A stretch of 6,175 nucleotides of DNA from Bacillota bacterium (GCA_023419655.1 JAEZXP010000067.1:1-6175), one strand, 5' to 3'; positions 1-5,907 are shown, counted from the stretch's first letter. The notes: a model not told the origin generated them from the letters alone. Numbers and translations are program-made.

Positions 1-131
1 AGCCGGTTACTATGTTTGAGGAAGGAATTAAGATGACGATAAAATGGTATCTTGATAACCAGGCCTGGTTGGATAATATTATAAGCGGTGAATATCAGCA
101 TTATTATGAGAAAAATTATGGCAGTCGATAA
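1..131 (+). CDS. rfbB: dTDP-glucose 4,6-dehydratase, C-terminal 42 residues (5' end outside window)
   Basis: The reading frame enters at base 3 and stops with TAA at 129-131. It encodes the tail of an extended short-chain dehydrogenase of the RfbB family. The visible residues read FEEGIKMTIKWYLDN, then WLDNIISGEYQHYYEKNYG, which closely follows the family's usual ending (FEEGIKKTI.WYL.N..W...I.SGEYQ.YYE..YG.R). The catalytic YxxxK and the NAD-binding glycine motif would lie upstream, outside the window. The enzyme converts dTDP-glucose to dTDP-4-keto-6-deoxyglucose in the cytoplasm, the second step toward dTDP-L-rhamnose. That suits the polysaccharide genes downstream. No clear U-tract terminator follows, and the next gene has its own promoter. 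A related sugar-nucleotide epimerase or dehydratase is the main alternative, but the ending is quite specific to RfbB. Confidence 0.85.
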   Translation, partial: PVTMFEEGIKMTIKWYLDNQAWLDNIISGEYQHYYEKNYGSR

Positions 132-193
132 GTAGTAAACCACTGCTGTACAGATTTACCAACTACATGAAACAAAATCACAGGATTTTAAAC

Positions 194-256
194 AAATTTT
201 GGAAAATGTTCTAAAATGGACAAAAATGGAATTATAATATTGACATCTCAAAAAAA
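194..256 (+). promoter_or_regulatory. Phased A-tract region upstream of and across the surface-protein promoter
   Basis: AAATTTT at 194-200 is followed by AAAATGTT at 203-210, AAAATGGA at 213-220 and AAAATGGA at 223-230. The last three start exactly 10 bp apart, and another A-run lies at 250-256 between the -35 and -10 boxes. A-tracts repeated once per helical turn are known to bend DNA and can act as UP-like elements that raise promoter activity. The phasing is visible in the sequence; the effect on transcription is inference. Confidence 0.45.
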
Positions 257-268
257 TCCATATACTAT
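240..268 (+). promoter_or_regulatory. Predicted sigma-A-type promoter of the BIG2 surface-protein gene
   Basis: A perfect -35 box TTGACA (240-245) is followed after 17 bp by TACTAT (263-268), a 4/6 match to the -10 consensus. A perfect TATAAT lies at 266-271 but with a 20-bp spacer, so the exact -10 is uncertain. Transcription would begin at about 275-279, leaving a leader of roughly 70 nt before the ATG at 346. A second TATAAT at 233-238 has no good -35 partner. The promoter separates the surface-protein gene from rfbB. Confidence 0.65.
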
Positions 269-280
269 AATTTATATCTG

Positions 281-311
281 AATTTTTAACAAAATTACCC
301 TGTTAAAAATT
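281..311 (+). promoter_or_regulatory. Perfect 11-bp stem-loop at the 5' end of the surface-protein mRNA
   Basis: AATTTTTAACA (281-291) and TGTTAAAAATT (301-311) are perfect inverted repeats around a 9-nt loop. The stem falls within a few nucleotides of the predicted transcription start and well upstream of the ribosome binding site GGGAGG (329-334), so it should not block translation. Stem-loops at an mRNA's extreme 5' end are known to protect some abundant envelope-protein messages from decay. A dyad operator bound as DNA is the alternative. The repeat is certain; the role is inference. Confidence 0.55.
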
Positions 312-345
312 GGTATGTATTAACATGTGGGAGGTACAATAATTA

Positions 346-2061
346 ATGAAATCGAAAGCAGTGAAGAGAACAAAAGCGATGTTTTCAGTGTTGTTGGCTG
401 CCGTTATGGTAGCACTTTCAGCGATGGCTGCTGTGAACATCGTATTGCCGAATGCAGCAGCGGCAGCAGCGAAGCCAACAATTTCAAAAACATCACGGAG
501 CATTTTAGTTGGAGAGAAGTATAACCTGGATATCAAGGGTAAGGTTGCAAAATCCACATACAAATGGACCAGCAGCGACGAGAAGGTAGCTGCGGTTAAC
601 AGCAGAGGGATTGTGACTGCAAAGAAACAAGGCACAGCAAATATTGCTTGTAAGATTACGACACCGGATAAGACGGTTTATAAAGTGAGCTGCAGGGTGA
701 CCGTACGAGAGCCTGCTTTGCGTTTTACAATTAGTAACAAGGTAAGTACGTTGAATCTGGGTCAGGAATATGACCTGAACCGCAGATTGGCTCCCAGCTA
801 TTCGAATGATAAAACCACATGGACGACGAGCGATGCTTCCATAGCAAATCCTGATTCTCTTGGAAAGTTTATTGCTTCAAAAGAGGGTAAGGTTACGATT
901 ACCGGTACAACCATGAGCGGCAAATCGGATTCTGTAACGATAACCGTGATTGACAAAGAAGGTATCGTAACGAACCAGGAAGAACTGGATGCTTTACTTG
1001 GCAGCGGTGCGAGCTTAATTACGATAAAGACAGATGAAGAGGTTACGCTGGAAATTAAGAGCGGCTTATATAAGAATCAGAAACTTGTTGTTGATGCACC
1101 GAATGCTTCTGTAGAGAATTACGGTGAATTTAAAGAGATTGAGATTAAGCAGATTCAATCAGATTCATGGTATGAGAGAGCGGTTGGCAACCTGTTAAGA
1201 ATTTTAAATAAGGATACCAGAATCGTTGTAGCTTCTTATGCTTCGGTTTCAATTGAAGTGAATGAAAAAGGAGCTGTACTGAGAATTGAGAACAATGGCA
1301 GAATAGAAGAAATCATTATTAATAAAGAGGCTGTTTTGGATATTTACGGTGATTCGGATGAAGAGGTGCCGATTATCGTTCATGCTCCGAATGTAAAGAT
1401 TAAGACAAGTGTTCCTCTGAACCTGGTATGCAATGCAAAGATGGAGCTGGAAATTCTTCCAGGCGCTGAAAAGACAAAGGTTCGGGCAGCAAATAAAGAC
1501 GTAGTTCCTGTTATTAAGGGAAATGTCACCATTAAGGTAGAAATTGGCGATGAGGAAGAGGACGTAAAGGGAGAGCCCGTTCCTACAACTGTGCCTGCCC
1601 CCGGACCTGGACCCGGGCCAGGACCTAATCCAACACCGACACCAACACCAACCCCCGTACCGGGTGAATATAATCTTGGGAAATCACTTGATGAAGTCAC
1701 TTCTGTCAAAGTAAAATACGGCGTGTTGGAAATTGATGTAGATTCTGGCATATTGACAGAATTAAAGCGTTTCTTAAATAACGACACGGCAACCGTTAAT
1801 ACATGGAAAAAGACAACGGATACAACAAAGACATATGGTCCGATAGAGGTCAATGTTAAGGGAGCAAACGGAGCGCTCACAAAAACTGTAGAATTCAAGT
1901 CCGGTATATTAAATGGAAGAATCTATACAGTAACGGTGAATCCTGCTAACAATTCAGTTACTTTAACAGGAAGCAGCCAGACATTTACAGTTCAAAAGCT
2001 TTCGGAGCAAAGTATTAAGATTACTCCGGCTCCTGCAGGATTGGAATTTATAATAAATTAA
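346..2061 (+). CDS. Exported BIG2-domain surface protein with Pro-rich linker
   Basis: This 571-residue protein starts at ATG 346, 11 nt after GGGAGG (329-334). Residues 1-42 form a signal peptide: a basic start, a hydrophobic core at about 12-35 and an Ala-rich end, with cleavage likely near A42. Two bacterial Ig-like group 2 (BIG2) domains follow. The first, about 45-121, carries the typical YKWTSSDEKVAAV and GIVTAKKQGTANI signatures. The second, about 125-203, has TTWTTSDASIA and KEGKVTITGT. Residues 208-405 are strand-rich, with a recurring VDAPN/VHAPN element at 249-253 and 345-349, perhaps a beta-solenoid-like fold. An acidic patch (401-406) leads into a GP/TP-repeat linker (413-440), then a C-terminal domain (441-571) I do not recognise. 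There is no LPXTG-like motif, C-terminal membrane segment, SLH or choline-binding repeat, so its mode of retention is unknown. BIG2 domains occur in adhesins and S-layer-like proteins; an envelope structural or adhesive role is inference. Confidence 0.88.
   Translation: MKSKAVKRTKAMFSVLLAAVMVALSAMAAVNIVLPNAAAAAAKPTISKTSRSILVGEKYNLDIKGKVAKSTYKWTSSDEKVAAVNSRGIVTAKKQGTANIACKITTPDKTVYKVSCRVTVREPALRFTISNKVSTLNLGQEYDLNRRLAPSYSNDKTTWTTSDASIANPDSLGKFIASKEGKVTITGTTMSGKSDSVTITVIDKEGIVTNQEELDALLGSGASLITIKTDEEVTLEIKSGLYKNQKLVVDAPNASVENYGEFKEIEIKQIQSDSWYERAVGNLLRILNKDTRIVVASYASVSIEVNEKGAVLRIENNGRIEEIIINKEAVLDIYGDSDEEVPIIVHAPNVKIKTSVPLNLVCNAKMELEILPGAEKTKVRAANKDVVPVIKGNVTIKVEIGDEEEDVKGEPVPTTVPAPGPGPGPGPNPTPTPTPTPVPGEYNLGKSLDEVTSVKVKYGVLEIDVDSGILTELKRFLNNDTATVNTWKKTTDTTKTYGPIEVNVKGANGALTKTVEFKSGILNGRIYTVTVNPANNSVTLTGSSQTFTVQKLSEQSIKITPAPAGLEFIIN
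1582..1665 (+). repeat. GP/TP dipeptide-repeat linker within the BIG2 protein
   Basis: Codons for residues 413-440 form an in-frame low-complexity tract: first a run of Gly-Pro pairs (about 419-426), then Thr-Pro pairs (about 429-437). It is bounded by acidic residues upstream and by the C-terminal domain downstream. Such tracts act as stiff, extended spacers in Gram-positive wall proteins. The short nucleotide repeats (cct/gga-type and acaccaa-type) could change length by slippage in steps of one dipeptide. It also produces a long open frame on the opposite strand that is not a gene. Confidence 0.8.
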
Positions 2062-2082
2062 TTACTTGACCAATAAAATAGA

Positions 2083-2127
2083 GTGTGCCAAAGGATTTTT
2101 CGCAGCCCGGAAAATCCTTTGGTGCAC
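2083..2127 (+). promoter_or_regulatory. 20-bp intergenic RNA hairpin without a U-tract
   Basis: Bases 2083-2102 pair with 2108-2127 over 20 positions, three of them G-U wobbles (2086/2124, 2087/2123, 2100/2110), around a 5-nt loop CAGCC. The core CCAAAGGATTTT / AAAATCCTTTGG is a perfect 12-bp repeat. On the + strand the stem is followed by GTTATAGGGG rather than a run of T, so it is not a textbook intrinsic terminator. It sits 5 nt before the Shine-Dalgarno AGGGG (2133-2137) of the next gene. Plausible roles are 3'-end protection of the abundant surface-protein message, an RNA processing site, or a leaky terminator that lowers expression of the downstream genes. No separate promoter is evident between the two genes. 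Confidence 0.7.
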
Positions 2128-2143
2128 GTTATAGGGGAAAATA

Positions 2144-2929
2144 ATGAAGAAATCAGGGCTTATTCTTGTAGCTGTTCTACTTGGCTTTTTTGCGGCAGAG
2201 ACTGTATATGCGGAGAGTCTGAATGAGCATGAACTGGCCATAATAGAAGCTGCCAAAGAGGTATATGAGTATAATGGAAAAAGCTACCGAATCGAGCAAA
2301 AGTATATTGATGAACTGATTAAATACCTGTCGCAGGATAATATCGATGTAACTGCAGAGGATAAAGAGTTTATCATTCAGACCGCCTATAACAGTATCGA
2401 GATTGGCATCCGGGAAGGATATCTGAAGCCTGCAGAGAATCAGGACAAGCAAGAGGAGGATGAAAATAATTCCGAGGCGGATGTGACCGATACCATTAGG
2501 GAGGTTCTGGAATCAGTCGGTAAGGATATGTCAGACCTGAAAGAGTATATACCGTCGTTAACCGATGGTTCCGGCCGGGCTGAGATATCCGATAATATTG
2601 AAGACAAAGTCCCTTATACAGGTGAGAACGGTTCAGCGGGCCATACCGGTAAATACGCGGATGAGAATGGATTCGATAATGACACGGGTCAGGAAACTGC
2701 GGCGGGTAAGAATGGGATGGAGAATAATCAGATTCAAGCTTCTGACCCTGATATCAATAACAACAGAGATACGTATGAAGAGGATAATCGTATGGAGGAA
2801 GGAATAATTAAACAGACAGGGTTCAACCTGAACAGAACCTTATATATCATTATCGGGATAGGAATTCTTATGATAATAGGTATCGGTGCGGCTGTAAAGA
2901 ATAATTATTTCGCGCATGCTTATGAATAG
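2144..2929 (+). CDS. Secreted acidic protein with atypical C-terminal sorting-like signal (putative sortase substrate)
   Basis: This 261-residue protein has ATG at 2144 and AGGGG (2133-2137) 6 nt upstream. A signal peptide covers residues 1-23 (KK start, hydrophobic 5-18, VYA end). Residues 24-96 look like a small helical domain I cannot assign. Residues 97-220 are low-complexity and strongly acidic or polar (runs of E, D, N, G, T), probably an extended wall-spanning stalk. The C-terminus has the order of a cell-wall sorting signal: IKQTG (222-226), a short polar stretch, a hydrophobic segment (about 232-251), then Lys252 and a polar tail. The pentapeptide lacks the proline of LPXTG but keeps T-G; NVQTG-type signals are known in Clostridioides difficile. 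The sortase gene overlaps the 3' end by 14 bp, which favours a substrate role. If not processed, it would be a single-pass anchored protein facing outward. No homologue is recognised, so the specific function is unknown. Confidence 0.75.
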   Translation: MKKSGLILVAVLLGFFAAETVYAESLNEHELAIIEAAKEVYEYNGKSYRIEQKYIDELIKYLSQDNIDVTAEDKEFIIQTAYNSIEIGIREGYLKPAENQDKQEEDENNSEADVTDTIREVLESVGKDMSDLKEYIPSLTDGSGRAEISDNIEDKVPYTGENGSAGHTGKYADENGFDNDTGQETAAGKNGMENNQIQASDPDINNNRDTYEEDNRMEEGIIKQTGFNLNRTLYIIIGIGILMIIGIGAAVKNNYFAHAYE

Positions 2930-3539
2930 AAATAGTAAGAGAGTAATGCGTTATGTTCAGATGTCATTATTATTGATTATATTGGCTGTGCCTGTATTGT
3001 ACGGCGCAGGAAAGCCTTTGGCGTCCTATTTAATATCGCTTGCAAAGATGGTGATGATAAAAGGAGCTCCGGGTTATCCCGGTGAATATAGCCCCACTAT
3101 GCCGGTTCGTTTAAGTAGGGTCAGTATACCGGAGCTTGGTGCAGAATATGGTTCAATCCACTGCGGCAGAATAGGGCTATCGGCTCCGTTATATTATGGT
3201 GATGATGATAAAGCCCTGCAAAATGGGGCAGGGCAATATCCCCTAAGCGGATTGCCGGGCTTTGGAAAGCCGATTTTGATTAGCGGACATGATGATACCT
3301 TCTTTGCTCCCCTGGAGCAGATAGAAGAAGGGGATATTATTACAATTAAAACAAACGATGGAAGCTTTGAATACGAAGTGACCGGAACTAAAATTACAGA
3401 TTCTTCAGATACGACAGCCTATGACCTGGAATTGGATGCAGAACAGCTTATTCTATATACCTGCTACCCTTTTGGAAAACTGATAGGTAGCAGTGACGGA
3501 AGAATCTTTATTTATTGCAGCCCGGTTCTGTCAGAATAA
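2916..3539 (+). CDS. Sortase, class D-like
   Basis: This 207-residue membrane-anchored cysteine transpeptidase has an N-terminal uncleaved membrane anchor at about 13-31. The sortase beta-barrel domain covers about 65-203. The catalytic residues are all visible: His125 in SGHDDTFFAPL, Cys183 in LILYTCYPF and Arg196 in DGRIFIYC. The TCYPF context and GxGxYP...LPGFGKPILISGH are typical of class D enzymes, which anchor proteins to the wall peptide after cutting between T and G (or A) of an LPXT-type signal. Class D and E enzymes usually show GHRDTFF; here Arg is replaced by Asp. Two extra cysteines (C83, C201) occur outside the active site. Start ATG 2916 lies inside the upstream gene, and ATG 2922 is equally possible. 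Neither has a good Shine-Dalgarno, so translation is probably coupled to the preceding gene, the likely substrate. The membrane protein gene follows after 20 bp. Confidence 0.9.
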   Translation: MLMNRNSKRVMRYVQMSLLLIILAVPVLYGAGKPLASYLISLAKMVMIKGAPGYPGEYSPTMPVRLSRVSIPELGAEYGSIHCGRIGLSAPLYYGDDDKALQNGAGQYPLSGLPGFGKPILISGHDDTFFAPLEQIEEGDIITIKTNDGSFEYEVTGTKITDSSDTTAYDLELDAEQLILYTCYPFGKLIGSSDGRIFIYCSPVLSE

Positions 3540-3559
3540 TCCGGAATGGAGGAATACCA

Positions 3560-4402
3560 ATGAAGCTAAAGCGCATAAATTCCAAGGAATGGTTTGGCTT
3601 ATTATTTGCATTTCTTCTCACGCTGTTTTTTTTAATAGTATATATTTTATTCGGATTGGGCATGGGAATATTCAACAGCAGAAGCGTTACAAAAAGCGTG
3701 AATGATTCGGATTATTTCGGGAAGGTATATGCGGATGTCAATCAAAGAACCGGAGAATTGCTATCACAAGCCGGTCTGCCTGAAAAAATATTATCGGATG
3801 TCATAACACAGGGAAGAGTACATGCAGACGGCATAAATTATATTGAAGCGGCAATCAGGAAGGAACAGACGCAGCAAAAGCTTCATATGCTCCATGGAGA
3901 TATTGCAGAAGCCATCCGGGAATACATATTGCAGGAAGGCAGCATACAATCGCAGCTGTCCGGAGAGATTGCCGCGGTTGCCGATGCAATTGAAGATGAG
4001 TACAGGAACAGGGTGCAGCTGACTTTTGTGGAATATCTGATGGATTATAAGGAAGATTATAGCTGTATCGTGATGATTATCGCTCCAACCCTGATACTGC
4101 TAATCGGCATCCTATGTTATCTTCTCATAAGGCTGCATCGGTATGGATACAGAGGTATGCGCTATATTGCTTATTCTTTACTGGCATCCTCCATATTGAC
4201 GATGGCGGGGGCACTTTGTTTTATATCTACAAGGATATACGATAAGATTAAGATAAGCCCGGAATATTATCAACAGTTTATCCTGGGATATGTAAAAATG
4301 AGTATAACGGTATTCGTTTATACGGGGATGATGGGACTGTTTCTTGCAATGGCATGGATTGCATTAATCGCGCATATGAGAAACAGAATTTTAGGGATAT
4401 GA
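3560..4402 (+). CDS. Four-pass membrane protein with helical extracytoplasmic domain, unknown function
   Basis: This 280-residue protein is not one I recognise. The start is set at ATG 3560 because GGAGG (3548-3552) lies 7 nt upstream; the longer in-frame start at 3515 overlaps the sortase and has no such site. Hydrophobic segments are at about 12-36, 168-191, 201-223 and 246-271. The basic start, the basic loop RLHRYGYRGMR (191-201) and the basic end (HMRNR) are consistent with both termini inside by the positive-inside rule. Residues 37-167 would then form an outside domain rich in predicted amphipathic helix and charge (E, Q, K, R). No catalytic motif stands out. It sits between the sortase and the CpsB phosphatase with 20-nt and 2-nt gaps, so it is almost certainly co-translated with them. 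It may assist the sortase or link it to the polysaccharide machinery, but that is context-based inference only. Confidence 0.8.
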   Translation: MKLKRINSKEWFGLLFAFLLTLFFLIVYILFGLGMGIFNSRSVTKSVNDSDYFGKVYADVNQRTGELLSQAGLPEKILSDVITQGRVHADGINYIEAAIRKEQTQQKLHMLHGDIAEAIREYILQEGSIQSQLSGEIAAVADAIEDEYRNRVQLTFVEYLMDYKEDYSCIVMIIAPTLILLIGILCYLLIRLHRYGYRGMRYIAYSLLASSILTMAGALCFISTRIYDKIKISPEYYQQFILGYVKMSITVFVYTGMMGLFLAMAWIALIAHMRNRILGI

Positions 4403-4404
4403 TT

Positions 4405-5139
4405 ATGAGCAGTCAAAAACATTACATCGATATTCATTCGCATATATTGCCGGGAGTTGATGACGGCGCAGGCAGCATGGAGCAGACCGTAAGAATGCTT
4501 CGGATTGCCGCCGGAGAGCAGATTAATACAATGATTGCAACACCTCATTATGAAGCCGGAAGAGACAACCCTTCCGTGGAGCACCTGAGAAATATAAGGA
4601 ATCAGGTTCAGGAGGAAGCTCTTAGGATTAGGAAGGATTTCAGGATATTTCTGGGCAACGAATTATATTATAGTGAATCGGTTGTAGAGGCACTCAATTC
4701 AGGAGAGGCATTGACCTTAGCCGGAAGCAGGTATGTGCTGGTGGAGTTTAACTATGGTATCGACTTTAATTTTATGTACAGGGGAATAAATGATTTTATA
4801 TACAATGGATATATACCAATCCTTGCTCATATAGAGCGATATGATAATGTATACAGGGAGCCGGACAGGATAAGAGAGCTGATTAAGATGGGATGCTATA
4901 TTCAGATGAACAGTGGCAGCCTTATGGGTGGTTTCTTAGACATGGAAGCAGCATACAACAGAAAGCTGCTTAGCCATAATCTGGTTCATTTTGTAGGGAG
5001 TGATAGTCACAGTGACAGGGTAAGAGCACCAATGATGGAGACAGTCGTAAAGCATTTACTTAAGAAGTGTGATGAAGGGCTGATAGAGAGGGTATTTATA
5101 GAAAATCCAAATAAAATACTTGAAAATACATATATATAA
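4405..5139 (+). CDS. cpsB: CpsB/YwqE-family PHP-type protein-tyrosine phosphatase
   Basis: This 244-residue protein starts at ATG 4405. AGGGA (4393-4397) is 7 nt upstream, and residue 1 follows the previous stop (4400-4402) by 2 nt; ATG 4354 and 4399 are poorly placed. It is a metal-dependent phosphatase of the polymerase-and-histidinol-phosphatase (PHP) fold. Metal and active-site motifs appear in family order: DIHSHILPGVDDG (H11, H13), ATPHY (H48), GNELYY (E86), LVEF (E114), AHIERY (H142, E144, R145) and GSDSH (D200, H202). Length matches pneumococcal CpsB and Bacillus YwqE (about 240-255). The family removes phosphate from the C-terminal tyrosines of the BY-kinase CpsD/YwqD and so sets capsule or exopolysaccharide output. 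It is cytoplasmic, with no membrane segment. The partner CpsC-like gene begins 10 nt downstream, but no kinase gene is visible in the window. Confidence 0.93.
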   Translation: MSSQKHYIDIHSHILPGVDDGAGSMEQTVRMLRIAAGEQINTMIATPHYEAGRDNPSVEHLRNIRNQVQEEALRIRKDFRIFLGNELYYSESVVEALNSGEALTLAGSRYVLVEFNYGIDFNFMYRGINDFIYNGYIPILAHIERYDNVYREPDRIRELIKMGCYIQMNSGSLMGGFLDMEAAYNRKLLSHNLVHFVGSDSHSDRVRAPMMETVVKHLLKKCDEGLIERVFIENPNKILENTYI

Positions 5140-5149
5140 AGGAGCATAT

Positions 5150-5890
5150 ATGGAGAAAAATATGAATGAAGAAGTTGAAATCGACTTAATGGAGCTGTTC
5201 TATCTGATAAGGTCACGGCTATGGGTTATATTATTGTCAGCGGTTATAGCAGCTCTGGCAACAGGCCTGTATAGCCACTTTATGATAACACCTATCTATA
5301 CATCCAAGACACAATTATATATTCTGAGCAAGTCCACATCCATAACAAGCCTGGCAGATATCCAGATAGGCACCCAGCTGACACAGGACTATATGGTACT
5401 CGTTAAGAGCAGGCCTGTAGTGAATCAGGTAATTGAAAACCTGGGTCTGGATTTAAGCTATGAGGAGATGGCAGGAAAGGTATCGATTTCTAACCGGGCC
5501 AATACGAGAATATTGGATATCCGTGTAAATTATCCCAATGCCTATCTTGCAAAGCAGATTGCAGATGAGTTCGCCGGTGTATCGACAGAACAGATTGCCA
5601 ACATTATGGCTACAGAGAAGCCGACCATCGTGGAAGAAGGGAATATTCCCGCCCATCCTTCCAGTCCCAATATCAAGAAGAATGCGGTTATAGGGGGGAT
5701 GCTGGGAGCCCTATTAGCCAGTGGGATTATCATTATATTGCATATGATGGATGACACGATTAAGGGCAGTGAAGATATTGAAAAACATCTTGGGCTTAGT
5801 ACGCTGGGATTAATACCGATAGAAACCAACAAGTCAGAAGCATCGGGGTTTAATAAACGGGTCTTTAAGAACCGAAGATTAAGGGGATAG
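5150..5890 (+). CDS. cpsC: CpsC/YveK/Wzz-type polysaccharide chain-length determinant, BY-kinase activator
   Basis: This 246-residue polysaccharide co-polymerase starts at ATG 5150, with AAGGAG (5139-5144) 5 nt before it, overlapping the cpsB stop; the in-frame ATG at 5120 lies within cpsB and was not chosen. The Wzz N-terminal region (EIDLMELFYLIRSRLW, 10-25) leads into membrane segment 1 (about 25-44). An extracytoplasmic domain follows (about 45-175), then the Pro-rich PAHPSSPN (167-174) typical of the family just before membrane segment 2 (about 178-199). The cytoplasmic tail (200-246) has DTIKGSEDIEKHLGLSTLGLIP and a very basic end (NKRVFKNRRLRG). In Gram-positives this short form lacks the kinase domain, and its cytoplasmic tail activates a separate CpsD-type BY-kinase. 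It controls polymer length and export together with CpsB. The kinase is not encoded immediately after it, which is unusual. Confidence 0.92.
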   Translation: MEKNMNEEVEIDLMELFYLIRSRLWVILLSAVIAALATGLYSHFMITPIYTSKTQLYILSKSTSITSLADIQIGTQLTQDYMVLVKSRPVVNQVIENLGLDLSYEEMAGKVSISNRANTRILDIRVNYPNAYLAKQIADEFAGVSTEQIANIMATEKPTIVEEGNIPAHPSSPNIKKNAVIGGMLGALLASGIIIILHMMDDTIKGSEDIEKHLGLSTLGLIPIETNKSEASGFNKRVFKNRRLRG

Positions 5891-5907
5891 GAGAGGTAAG
5901 AGTCAGG

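Noticed and set aside
131..147. Short hairpin AGTAGT / ACTGCT just after rfbB as a terminator
   Set aside because: Only 6 bp with one wobble and no following T-run; too weak to call.
303..635. 110-codon minus-strand open frame over the leader and signal peptide
   Set aside because: It is a shadow of the Ala-rich signal-peptide coding sequence and crosses the promoter leader; no initiation signal or similarity.
1380..1898. 172-codon minus-strand open frame inside the BIG2 gene
   Set aside because: It is antisense to a well-supported gene. Its Gly-Val/Gly-Pro run is simply the reverse complement of the GP/TP linker, and it has no ribosome binding site or recognisable domain.
346..2061. BIG2 protein as the sortase substrate
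   Set aside because: Its C-terminus ends in ITPAPAGLEFIIN with no TG motif, hydrophobic segment or charged tail, so it cannot be a sorting-signal protein.
2083..2127. Reading the strong hairpin as a conventional rho-independent terminator
   Set aside because: No U-tract follows it on the + strand, and there is no minus-strand gene for it to terminate. Retained as a hairpin of open function.
2565..2807. 80-codon + frame within the acidic protein gene
   Set aside because: It lies fully inside the secreted-protein gene in another phase, is Arg/Ile-rich as expected of an out-of-frame reading, and has no ribosome binding site.
4354..4404. Longer N-terminus for CpsB starting at 4354
   Set aside because: It would overlap the membrane-protein gene by 49 bp, add 17 residues absent from the family, and lacks a ribosome binding site. 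ATG 4405 has AGGGA at proper spacing.
5542..5832. 96-codon minus-strand open frame within cpsC
   Set aside because: It is antisense to the membrane segment of a clearly recognised gene; its hydrophobicity is a by-product.
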